64,000 bases of DNA from Gymnopilus junonius. Taxonomy: Eukaryota > Basidiomycota > Agaricomycetes > Agaricales > Galerinaceae. Position numbers and translations under genes: made by a program. Shown here piece by piece: positions 45,616-57,056 of the stretch. The stretch's first letter is position 1. Each line of letters starts with the position of its first letter. The stretch spans positions 1-64,000 of the forward strand of contig JADNYJ010000177.1 in NCBI GenBank assembly GCA_015501075.1, in the 5' to 3' direction. The notes beneath the pieces are model-generated. The model ran no database searches. It saw nothing but the letters and a program-made list of their open reading frames with translations, and was not told the DNA's origin.

Positions 45616-47330
45616 TAATATAGTCTTTCATTCAAACCTACAACGATGATAAACCGTGCAGTATAACTCGAAATCGACCACTATCTTGTTCGGGGACAGG
45701 CTTTTTGCCGAGTTAGTGTATGTGTCCCAGGTCCCATTTTCTCCCGCTTCCGTGGTTAATATCGGGAAAACCCCCCTCTTTTCGGAGTCTCCGTCTTAGT
45801 GACGTTACTGGATACTGTGCTGGCAAAAAGACATTCGACGTACATGACCTGTCCTATAGTCGAGGAACCTTTCGTGGAGAATGTTTCTTTTCTCTGCAGT
45901 CACTCAAGATTGACTGCAGTCGACTTTTCCGTGTTACATTGGACAACGTTCAATCCGCTGACTGCGTTGAAGTTTTTAGGCATGCTCCGCGGCTTCAATC
46001 TTACGAAGTAAAACATATGCAGAAATTTATTCAGCGAACTGATGTAGTAATGCATAATCAACTGCAATCCCTGGTCTCAATGCTAGCAGCGATTCGTTTC
46101 CCAGCCGTTCCTTCGCTCAGTGAAATTCCAGCCTTGAAAATTTCTTCAAGTTAGGAGTGAATGAATATCTTCCTGCTAATGAAATATCTTCTATGATCCA
46201 ACGGTCTTCCTGCGACTTGAATGCTTTGTCCATCCACGTCCTGGTAGTGGAACGACAAGCTTTCATATTCCTCTTACGAGCCATGCCGTCATGTCTCCAA
46301 AAGCTGTAGGTTTACAGCAATAGTCAGACTGCGCAGTCGCCAGATGTTCTTCTGCACTTTCTGGCTAGCACATCCTTCGCTAATGCAGACAGACAAAACG
46401 CGTAAAATCTTCTTCCCTCTCTCCGATATTTTGCCCACCATTGTCCATATCCTATCCTAAGGCCCTCGTGGTCGCTCTTCCCAGGAGTATTCGGTCCTCT
46501 TTCCGACCTCGACAACCCACGCCGGCGGCCACTCGAAACTTTTAATCTGGCATTTGTTTCGTATGATCTGAAGCCTGCTCCCTGCTCCCTTCATTGACAA
46601 GGAATCTCTCCGTCCCCTTCTCGATTTTTTGAACAAGGGATTCAATTTGTCAATTCTCACAGGAAGTCTGAGCAGGGAAGTGGATTTGATTCGTTGTTCT
46701 GCAGAGTATCACAAGATGGACACTACGTAGGGTTCAGTCAGCCTATAATGGCTCCTGCCTGGGGGACGACCCTTCCAATTTCGTTTTTTTTTCTTGTGAT
46801 TTATTCTTAACCAGCTACGCGAGGACCAGCATCAGCCGATGTAGGTATTCAAATTTCATTAATCAATCGTTCGATTCTCCACTCCTGTCAGTATGGATGA
46901 AGTCACAGCGGAGAAGCTCCATTTTGTACGGTAGGACTCACATGGGAGTTATTTCCATCCATCCACTTGGTTGGGACAGACGTCTTCTACAGAGGTGCGT
47001 AGTAAATCCAGTCAAATTTTCTCTCACCTGATTGTCCTTGGACTCGATGGAATGAACCCCTGAGGCCCAGACGTAAGGGTGACCGAAACTCAGCGTAAAT
47101 TGAGCGAATTATTGGCCATTCCTTCAAATCGCAGTCTCCGAAAGCATAGATCCACGCTCCGACCGACGTCAGTTATCTTACCACGGATGGCCTCATCTGA
47201 TATGTTTTCTAAACCCTTTCCTATGACAGAACTTGACATGATGCATGCTCACTGGGATATGACGCCAATTTCCACCTTTAAATATCTTGTTCACCCACGG
47301 TATTACCTGCTTGCCAATACATAGCCCCAC
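45616..47330 (+). pseudogene. F-box protein, 3' half (LRR-like part), degenerate
   Basis: After the Tc1 element, leucine-rich sequence typical of the C-terminal half of agaric F-box proteins appears: FRVTLDNVQSADCVEVFRHA and then APRLQSYEVKHM (about 45935-46020), and further fragments in changing frames up to about 47330. Stops and shifts are frequent. It is the continuation of the pseudogene at 43547-44142; together they would make one ordinary-length F-box protein. Confidence 0.6.
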
Positions 47331-47565
47331 GTTTGCTCTCGCATTCATCTAGTCAGCGACAGCCTCGTTGTTCCATTGGTCGACCGCTAACTCATCCAAG
47401 CTCCACTCCAAGGCAGGACACTCCACTTGGACATGAGAATCTGCTCAAATTTGTATTTCATTTTAATGCCTATTCTCCAGCGCAATGACAAGTATAATGA
47501 CGACAAAATTCAACCTCGAACCTTGGCTAATAACAAAACATCGTCCAAATACCATCTTAGATTCG

Positions 47566-47572
47566 TATAAAA
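47566..47572 (+). promoter_or_regulatory. TATA box of the hydrophobin gene
   Basis: TATAAAA lies about 80 bases before the ATG at 47648, with a C-rich leader between, the usual layout of strongly expressed agaric hydrophobin genes. Confidence 0.55.
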
Positions 47573-47647
47573 CCCCCTTCGAATCCACCACCAATTCCTC
47601 ACTCGAACCCGCACAGTTCAAGTAAACTCAAACCTCATTCAACAAAC

Positions 47648-48116
47648 ATGCAATTCAAAGCTATCATCACCGTTCTCGCCGTCGCTGCTACCACCCTTGC
47701 TGCCGCCACGAACACCCCTCCTCCCACCAACGAATGCACCACTGGAAGCCTCGAATGCTGTGATAGCACCGGCTCGGCGACTGACCCTGCTATTGCCAGC
47801 CTCCTCAGTCTTTTGGGTGTCAACGTCCAGGACGTCACTGCCCTCGTTGGTGTTACCTGCAGCCCTATCACTGTTGTCGGCGCCGGAGGCACTTCCTGGT
47901 ATGTCTTTATTTATTTGGGACCTGATATTGAGCACTAACGTACCCCAATTAACAGCTCTGAACAGCCCGTCTGCTGCACGAACGACTCTTTCAGTAAGCT
48001 AAATATATCCTTATTCGGATTTTTCTACCTCCTGGACTGCAAAATGCTCACTGAATATTTCTACTACAGACGGCGTCATCGCTCTCGGCTGCACCCCCGT
48101 CAACGTCAACGTCTAA
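47648..48116 (+). CDS. class I hydrophobin
   Basis: Three exons (47648-47898, 47956-47993, 48070-48116) join to 111 residues. A signal peptide (about residues 1-20, FKAIITVLAVAATTLAAA) is followed by the eight-cysteine hydrophobin pattern C-CC-C-C-CC-C: NECTTG, LECCD, VTCSP, the Cys made at the first splice junction, PVCCTND and LGCTP. The spacing between the third and fourth cysteine (about 39 residues) fits class I. Hydrophobins self-assemble at air-water interfaces and coat aerial hyphae and fruiting bodies. The intron positions around the later cysteines are those usual for agaric hydrophobin genes. Intact. Confidence 0.95.
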
Positions 48117-48503
48117 GCTGTGCACGTATCAGCAATATATCAACCTCAATTTCTCATATTTTTCGAACTCTTTTTCTGTTGCTATGCTTGGCGAAAGGTC
48201 GAACGGTGGATTACATGGTCATCTGTTCACAAGTTTGTATGATTGGTTACTCGTCGAAATACAATCCTGCTTGCCACGTTGTCCGAGCCTTGTTCTTTTT
48301 TTTGTTTGAATTTCGAAAATAAGGCGTGCGCTACAGCACAAGAGCCACATGGCAACACTTTGACACTTGCCACATCAAGTCCCGAAGCCACCCACCAAAC
48401 TCAGGACAGCGTCGACGACATAAATACGAGCGCTATGCACCTCCAGTCTGACCATCTTCTTTGCTCCGAAACAAACCTAATCTCACTCTGAGCAAGCTAT
48501 AAT
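48117..48503. other. no gene seen
   Basis: Hydrophobin 3' untranslated region, then intergenic sequence. Confidence 0.4.
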
Positions 48504-49249
48504 AATGAACCAGGACTGGCGCGACTCCCATATCAGTACGTCAATAATCAGGTCTCATTCAAATCAGCTCAATCTAACGCGTTAACTTTAAGCCGGAGGT
48601 AGAGGAGTCTAGCAGGAACAAATGGCGGCGTCGGTGGACGAGGTGGTGATATAGGCGCATACAACTATGCCAACTCCGATGTTCGTAACTCCAATAACGC
48701 GAGTCACAGCAAGTTCCAAATTAAACGAGCCACGAATGGTATGCCCTAACCTGTCATGATTATGATGATGGATCATAGATGCCTTGTAAGTTGCAGGGAA
48801 AAACAACGGCATACCATGCATTACGGCGACAATTACAACGCGCCTATCAACAACGGAATGGTCGGTGGACGAAACAACACATATCATGTAATAAACAACG
48901 GAATGCAGCAAGTAGCGATGAAGGTGGATCCCCGAAGACGACATTAGACGAAACCCTCAGGAAACTACGGGAGGAAGCAGCTGAACTTGAAAAGAACGAA
49001 CGAAGAGATGGAATGAAAGAAATGGAGATGATAAAGCTGGAAGAGATCGCACGCTTGAAGGAACATATCACGACATTGAAGCTAGGAAAAGCAATACAGA
49101 CACTGCCTAGGCAACTACGCATATATGGACCTCCTTGGTGTCAACCACCATTGTACCAAGCAATTGAGTTTCCGACTGGCTTTCGAAGTACGATAGGCAG
49201 TCTCTCCCCCCATGTCTCGAACCTGAATTGTTGTACCATAAGTACTTAG
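48504..49249 (+). CDS. hypothetical coiled-coil protein, uncertain model
   Basis: The part at about 48610-48738 encodes a Gly/Asn-rich segment (NGGVGGRGGDIGAYNYANSD) ending at a GT donor. Downstream one frame continues Gly/Asn-rich (YNAPINNGMVGGRNNTYHVI) while another, from about 48935 on, encodes a charged coiled coil (LRKLREEAAELEKNERRDGM). A Gly/Asn head followed by a coiled coil is plausible for one protein, but the frame change between them has no obvious intron. No family is recognised. Confidence 0.3.
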
Positions 49250-50002
49250 CCCTGGAACACATCACTTGCATGTGCCCAGGCCGTATATTAAGAGAATCTT
49301 AACATAGTCGAAATATTCTTTATCCACGCCCGTCAATGTCCAAGAGCAGAACTGCGCTAAAACGCCACGGACCTTGAGCAGCGTCACAGGGAGGGTACTT
49401 ACTCTCTGCCTTTTTTATAACCTCTCGCTCTCGTCGCCCAAATACAGGCCATTATAAATAGAGCATGAACCTAGATATACTCTAGATTCAATATTCTTAT
49501 GCCAGCGCCGCTGGGTACCATCTGACTAGTCTTCCCGAAGGCACGATCATTCATATCTCCTTCTACTTTCGGAAGAAACTCGGAAATACAGTCTACACCA
49601 GATAAGAGGCATTTAATTCGATTTCTTTTCTCTTTCCGTGAGAAGCTTGAATTCTCCGTCGGTTTTCTGTCTCTTATACTATGCCCAAATTCAGTGACGA
49701 ACTTCGTTGGAATGAGATTCGAGTGAACGCTTAAATCCATTCAAGGAACAGAGTATTTTCAAAGATAGATTCCACATGAGGATGCTTTACCTTGTCGTTG
49801 ACAGCCGTCAAGCGCCCCGGGAGAAGATTATTCAGATGTAATGATATGTCTGGACATTGAGTGGCGTGAGTATCGCTATTATATGTATGGAAAGAGAATT
49901 GGAGTATTTAAACAGCGTTGAAAAGAGGTTCTACAACTCTGCGTTGTCCTACCATTTGGCTATATCCCTAGTTCTTAGACTGTAGCCGATTCATATACAG
50001 TC
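49250..50002. other. no gene seen; promoter side of the small secreted protein
   Basis: No supportable frame; one minus-strand frame at 49471-49740 lacks any coding character. Confidence 0.4.
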
Positions 50003-50496
50003 ATGACTACGAGGCTGTTCTTCGCTCCCATCTATGCATTCGTCGTGCTGACGTTTGCGATGTTTATCCACTGGCAAGTTACTAATGCCCAAGTTACATG
50101 TAAGTATTTCGTCCAAGGCTTGGAAGGTTTTCATTGAACTATGATGCGCTTGCATATCTCCAGGTCCTTTAAATGTCCCCGGTGTTGAGTCCCTTTCCTA
50201 AAAAATGACGATCATTGCTGGATGCTGAAGTATAATTCGTGCTTCATTTTTCACAAAATTAGGAGACCCCACACTGTATGCCTTTTTCTGAACATGTCAG
50301 CCCTAATATATACTGAAGTCCTATACAGGTCCAGCTGGATTCCGATGCTGCCTTGGGAATAGCCCTGGCGTAGGAATGTAAGTCGAGCCACTGAGATGTT
50401 TTACTATCTGGTATCATGCCTTAGTATACATGCTGAGCGTTGATAAATTTATTTACTTGTAGTTGCCACCCGGTCAGGGATACATGCGCTCTGTGA
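50003..50496 (+). CDS. small cysteine-rich secreted protein, model incomplete
   Basis: Exon 1 (50003-50099) encodes a clear signal peptide (MTTRLFFAPIYAFVVLTFAM, cleavage near residue 30). It splices in phase to a tiny exon (50164-50181, CPLNVPG). Further exons near 50263-50275 and 50329-50377 and a last one ending TGA 50494-50496 carry PAGFRCCLGNSPGVGICHPV and a final Cys. The mature peptide would have about 40 residues with six cysteines including a CC pair. The join into the CC exon does not close in phase with the splice sites I chose. It belongs to the general class of small secreted proteins (effector-like or developmental); no family is recognised. Confidence 0.4.
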
Positions 50497-51723
50497 TTCC
50501 ACCATGGTTCAAGGGGAGGGCGTTCTCTACTCGTGGGCTTATTGGTTTTAGGAAGGAAGTTAAGAACGATTCAGTCCAACCGGAGTGCGAGCCATGTCAT
50601 ATACAAGTGTTATTTACAGTTTTGAGGATGCTAAATAACGACTCAAGTACTCATGAGTAGTTGAGGAAGGATCATTGAGCAAAATCGGTTGACATCAGCA
50701 TTTACAGCAGAATTTTCCTAGACCAGGCTGATCATCCTACTCGATTCCGAGTCATCATCTACTTAATCATTTGGCTTCTATCACGTCAGGTCAGGTATCG
50801 TGATTATCATTCTCTGAGTTGTTCTGGATTGCATCCTGCCCATCATTACTTCTGGATTAACCGTGACTTTGTCTGCAGTCCTTTTCCAAATCTTAAAAGT
50901 TCGCCTGCTAATTTTAGAAATGATTCCTTTATTTAGCGTGACCGACTTCAAGAGGACAGTCGAAATGAATAAGGAAGCGGAAAGGATACAGAGTACTTGA
51001 TATATGTAAGCGGAAGAGAGACAACACACGCACCAAAAACTTGAGAAGAGGGAGAGAAAAGGATGGGAACACCAATTAACTGTAATTGAAATGCATTAAA
51101 ACGACGCGAGGAAACATGAGCATAGCAAAAGGCTAACGTATTGAGAAAACTTGAATGTAAAAGTTCAAGGATAAAAGAAAAATACAACGGGGACGTGTAC
51201 TGCGATTGAATATGGAATACGGAACAAACGATGGAAAGTTGAAAATCGGAATATTGGACATGGAACAATGAATCTGGAGTGAATCATCCAAAGAAGGAGA
51301 AAGGAGGAGGAGGCGCGGTGGCGTGCATGCACGCATGCATGTGCATGGACATGTGTGTATGAGTGGAAATAACCAGACGGGAAACTAAAACTGATAGCAT
51401 AGAATAGCAATAGCATTTAGAGAGAGATAGGGATAAAAAGGAAATAAAAGGGAGGGTAGGGGAAATCCGCGGAGATAGAAAGAGGGAGAGGCAGACGGAA
51501 AAGATATACGACAGAGCAAAAGAAAAAGAAAAAAAAAGAAAGAGAGATATCCGACCAGAAAGGAAATAAATGCGAAAACGGAAACGGCATAGAAAGGAAT
51601 ATAACACAGAGCGTAGGATAAAAAGGGAATAAGACGCAGAATAAAAGAAAGAGAAATCACAAACACCACCCCGCCACGTCCCCCACACATCCGTACACAT
51701 GAGACACTCACACCAACCCCCCA
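50497..51723. other. no gene seen; contains a long purine-rich tract
   Basis: Between about 51410 and 51660 the plus strand is almost entirely A and G. Frames here on the minus strand are Phe/Ser/Leu-rich artefacts of that composition. It may include the 3' untranslated region of the large minus-strand locus. Confidence 0.4.
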
Positions 51724-54700
51724 TCCCAACTCACCCTCTTGCGTTTATTCCCGTCCCCACGGCTCAACATCAGATCCTGCGGACGCACGCCCGTCCCTGC
51801 CCCTGCCCCTGCACCAGAAGGTGCTGATATCGAAGGCGATGCTGACCCCGCCCCAGTCGTAGTAGTAGTCGTAGTCGTAGCAGACCCAAATACCGACACA
51901 GACCCAGCACCAAACGCCAAGGGAGATACAGCAGAAGAGGCAGAAGAGGCAGAAGAGGCAGCAGAGGCAGCAGCAGCGCTCTGCCCCCGATGATGGCTCA
52001 TCGACCTCCCTATGGTACCTTTACCCAAGCCCGTCTTCATAGAGGAAGGACCTTGCGTCTGGGATTTCGGCCGGATCGTGGTAGCTCGTGCGCCTCCAGC
52101 GCGGATTCCTATGCCTGTGCCTGTGCCAACTCCGATGAGTTCAGAGTCGTTGGTGTTATTCTTGGAAGAGGCGGAAGCAGCGGACGAGGAGGGAGCGGTG
52201 GACGTCGATGAGGAAGCAGACGCACTCGTAGATTTTGTCGTAGATGATGACGAGGTGCTGGTAACATTAGAATCCGAGGCGGAAGAAGCACCGCCACCAC
52301 CTGCTCCTACCCCACTAGGGACACCACTCACAGCCGCACCAACAGAACCAGCACCAATAGAAACAACAGAAGGAGAGGTGAACGACCTCGGTAAATTCTT
52401 ATCCACCCCGCCACCTCTATTCCGCCCAGATCTCGAGCGGGGCATCCGGATCGTCTCTGCGCTGAACGTCGACGTTGACGTTGACGCACTGCCAGCACCA
52501 GCACCATTCCCACTAGCAGCAGCACTACCCCCGTACCAGACCCAGACCCCAAAACAGCCAAATTCAATGCCGAAGATCCAAACACGCCCATCGCAGACCC
52601 CGATCCACTGAACCCCGTCCCCCAAGCACCAAAGCCACCAGAAGAAGGATTAGACAGCGCAGCAGCACTCTGCGCAAGGTCCAGCGCCTGCCCCCTCCTC
52701 GCCTCCGAGAGAGAATAATCGTACGCATCCAGGTCCAGGTTCATCTCATATCCCCAACCATTGTGACCGTTACTGTTGTGACTGTGACTGTGATTGAGGG
52801 GTTGCTGGACTGCGATGTTTGGGATGGGGATTGGAGTGTACCGCTGAAGGAGGACAAGCCCTGCCCTGCAGCAGCACTAAAGGTGCCAGGAGCACCTGAC
52901 GACGACGATGACGACGACGAATAAACAGAATGAGGCCCGTAATAGTGCAGATCTAGGAATTGGAGACTGTGGTTGTAAGTGCTCGTGCTTGAATTCAAGT
53001 TGAAGTCTGATGATGACGAGGATGCACGCCATGTCTGCGGGAATTCGTGGCTTTGACTTTGTGTTGCATGTCCATTGATAGAGGAAGATAAAGAACTCGA
53101 GGCGGACTTGAAGTCGAAGGTGGCGAGGAGGAAGTTGGGGAGTGTAAGTGTAAGCTTGAGAGGCTGTGACTAGATGTGGGACGAGGGGAGAAAGGAGATA
53201 TAGGTGTCGATGAGGGCGGAGGTTGCTGCGGGTGCTGCTGTTGTTGTTGCCCTTGCTGGTGTTGCTGTGGTTGAGATGGTAAAGGAGGGGAGGAGGAGGT
53301 TGATGGCGCAGAATAGGCGACACGGACATCGCATCGTGCTCACGACATCTTCCTCCTCCTCTTTCTCCTCTCGCTGCTGTTGCTGCTGCTGATCTTGCCG
53401 CTGCTGGTGCTGTTGCATTTGCTTCTGTTGCTGCTCTTGCTGCTGGTGCTGTTGCAAAAACTGCCCCCTGAACCCAAAGAACCCACCCATCCCCATCTCC
53501 AACTGACTCTGCTGCTGCTGCAACTGCGCATACATCATATGCAACCCCACATCATCCACCGCCATCGCCATCCCGCCCACCCCTCCACCGCCCATCTCCC
53601 CACCCATCGCATTACGTGCCTCAGAGGGCGGCACGGAGATGGATCGCGCGTGGGCGTTGCTGTTACTATTGTTGGTGTGGATACTGCACTCCCATTATTG
53701 TTCCCCGAGCCTGAACTCGAGCTCAACCCGGCATGGGTACAGAACCAGAACCAGATCCAAACCCAGTCTCGCTGTTATTATTACCAGCACCAAACCCAGA
53801 CATAGACCCAAAGCCAGACCCGAACCCGAACCCAAAGCCCCCACCAGCAGAGCCAAACCCAAACCCAGGCCGCGGGTGACTTATAAGCGGCGTGGCAGGC
53901 GGCGTGGCATGCTGCAGCTCATTCATATGCAGGAGGTCTTCCAGCCCGAACGAGGATGAGTCAAGGGAGGAGTTTAAATCCAGCTCAAGGTCGACAAGGT
54001 CTATATCCACGGAGGAAGACTGTGACTGGGGCTGGGGCTGCGAGTGTGAGTGGGACTGTGATTGTGAGTGGGAATGCGAATGCGAATGGGGCGATTGGAA
54101 TTGAGATTGGGGTTGAGATTGAGATTGGAACTGGAACTGAGAATGAGACTGTAAAGGCGAAGAGTGGACGCTATAACTGTGCTGCTGTCTCGCCGCATGT
54201 CGACGCCGTTTATCGGGTGAATTCGAAAGCGACTGTGAATGCGAATGCCCACCACCGACACCGACACCGGCACTGGAATACGAAAATGAATGCGAATGGG
54301 ACCTCGCCAATCCAAACGCAGAGGGCGAGAACGGATGTTGACCAGCCCGTCCTCTGCTTTCATTCGCACCTCCTTCCGCACCTTCGTCTTCTTCGTCCTC
54401 GACATCGGTCATAACAGAATCCTCGTCCTCCTCTTCTTGTAGCTGGCGCTGGCGCTGCTGACTTGACGCACCCGCACCCGCACCGCCAGTACCGGTACCA
54501 TTACCATTAGTAGCATCATTCGCATTAGAACCCGTCTCGCCAACGTCATTCAGCGAGATCCCTGTTAACCCGTTAAGCTCATCAATCGCCGCCAACGTTG
54601 GCCCGTGCCCATGCGCATGATTACGCTGAGACGCAGATGCAGACGCAGGCGCGTGCAATTGCATGGGGTGCACACTCCCACTCCCGTCCGCTGCGCCTCC

Positions 54701-57056
54701 TCCAAGGTCCAACCCCAGCCCCATAATTTCATCTCCGCTGGAGGTGTACATCCCTTGCTGCTGCTGCTGTTGTTGTTGTTGATGTTGATGCGCCTGGTGT
54801 TGTTGTTGATGTTGCTGAGGGAATAAACTAGCCATCGAAGCCGAGAACGACCTCGTCACTCCACTGCCCATCCCACCCATCCATTAATCCCCATCCCCAT
54901 CCCCATCCCCCCCGTCCCAGAACTACTCGCCCCAGAAATAAGATCACCCGCAATCTGCGAATGATACCCCTTGAAGCCCGTCCCGCCCACACTCGCCCCG
55001 CTCTGGCTCGTACCGCCCATACCCATGCCCATGTTCGTATTCACGTTCGAGTTCATGCCTCCCGAAGAGGCTGCTGCTGCTGCTCCTATTCCATACCCAT
55101 ATCCATATCCATATCCGTACCCATACCCAGGTACACCCGAAAGGCCCATTCCCTGCTGTCCTTGACCTTGTCCTTGACCTTGACCTTGTCCCTGTCCTTG
55201 ACCGAATCCTAACCCCATAGGACTAGTCAAGAACCCCATACCCAATTCCTGGTCCTCGTGGTCAGAGAACGAGGACGAATGCATCCCGCTCCCGGAAGAA
55301 TCCATATCATGCATATTATCAGGCAAATACGGCGGGAAGAGGTCGTATCGGTCCAGCACCCCGTGGTTCAGGTGGGGGTGGAAGGAGAAGGGGGATGCGG
55401 GGCCCGGGGAGAATGAGCCTCCTCCATGGGTGTTGGAGGTGTTGTCGATAAAGGAGGAGCTGGCGTTGCCGTTGTTGATATTATTATTATTGTTGTTGTT
55501 GTTGTTGTTGTTGCTGTTGTTGCTGCTGCTGTTACTGTTGGGATTGGACCCGCCCTCCATACGCGGATTAGGCGAGAACCAATCCAACGCGCCCCATGCG
55601 CTCTTCCCAATCGTACCTGTTCCTCCCAAGTACCCATTCCCACCTCCATTCCCATTCGAAAAACTCTTCCGCCTCTTCTTCTTCGCATTTCCATTCCCCC
55701 CATTCCCCCCCCACCACCACCCCACTGAGCACACCAACGCCCATCAAATACTCCTCCCCATTCCCATTCCCATTCCCAAAACTCAAATTCACACTCAAAC
55801 TATCCTCCGTCCCACTCGTCGTCAGCGGGCTCACATTCGCCAACGTCCACATACCCGACCCCGACCCCGGCCCCGAACCCACAGACGCGGCCGTCGACCC
55901 CCCGGGAAAGTTCCCGTGTGCCCCCAAGCTCAGACTGGAATGCGTCACGGGCGTGTTGAGCCCCGAGGAAGATCCCCAGGTGTGGATCTCTTGGTCCATG
56001 TCGGAGTGGGTGTGGTTGGGGTAGAAGTCGGGGATGTTGAGGGGTCTGTGAGGGTTTGGTGGGAGGTGGGGGAGGAGGTTGGGAGTTTGGGTTCTTCAAG
56101 GTGGTGTTGGTGTTGGTGTTGGTGTTTGGGTTCAAGTTGGGGTTGGTGCTGGTATTGGTGTTTGCGGCGCCATTAGTATCAGCATGCGAGTCTGAGGTGC
56201 CGCTGGTATTGTTATTATTATTGTTATTGGCAGAAGAAACTGCTACGACGGGATTTGAGGACGCAGAGTCATTGCTACTGCCGTTGCCGTTCTTGTGAAT
56301 ACCGTTGCGGTTGTTATTGACATTAGAAGATGGGTTGGAGGACGTAGACGCATTAAGCAACGACGGGTCGAGTGTCGTGATTTCAAGTTCAAGTTCAAGC
56401 TCTTGCTCCGCCCCCATTCCCATTCCCATTCCCAGTTCCATAGAAGAATCTTCATCGTCGTCCATGCACGAGTCGCGGTCCACCTCGGCGTTGGCGTTGG
56501 CGTTGGCGTTAACATTGGCATTGGCACTAGTGTTGTTGCTGGCAGCACCATGAACACCACGAGCACCATTCACCCCATGAGCAGTGGCGGCTGTGCGAAT
56601 TATAGCATCACCATAGGCAGAAGCAGGCCTGCGCTGCAACAACCTAAACTTGGGATGACCGTCCACAAACACCGCCTGCTGCATCGTCTGCTGCAACGGC
56701 AGCGGCAAAGCAGGGACTTTGAACATATTCACGTTCTTCCCTCCCCTCCCTCTTTCTCCCAGGATCCGGACATCATCTTCCTCCTCCTCAGAGCTCTCCT
56801 CATCCTCCGAACACACCGTACTCTGCGGCACGCTCTTCGTCCCGCCTCGGAGTAACAATCCCTGGCTCGTATGCGCCCTCCTCCTCCTCCCACTCCTCAC
56901 AGGTCCACCACCCGCACCACTACCGCTAGAAGAAGCCAACAACAACTGCTGATCGTCCGCCGCTCTCATCGTCATCGACATCGACATCGGCAAAGACATC
57001 GGCGTCCCCTGCGCACTCACACTACCACCCCCACCCACCCCAAACCCCCCTCCGCC
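51724..57056 (-). other. low-complexity coding-like region downstream of the Tay1-like ORF
   Basis: Read leftwards, long open stretches succeed one another: 57056-55800 (same frame as the Myb gene after its stop), 55999-55568, 55737-54856, 54880-53723, 53634-53170, 52998-52741, 52744-52328 and 52625-51708. They are rich in Asn, Ser, Gln, Gly and His (poly-N, poly-Q, HSHSHSQSQ, YGYGYGYG, GQGQGQ), with a basic GNKRKRVSWDG near the end. Such segments are usual in fungal transcription factors and prion-like proteins. Each change of frame falls in a homopolymer or simple repeat, so these may be assembly errors, introns or real decay. It could be the rest of the Myb protein (total near 2,000 residues) or a separate gene. 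Confidence 0.45.
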
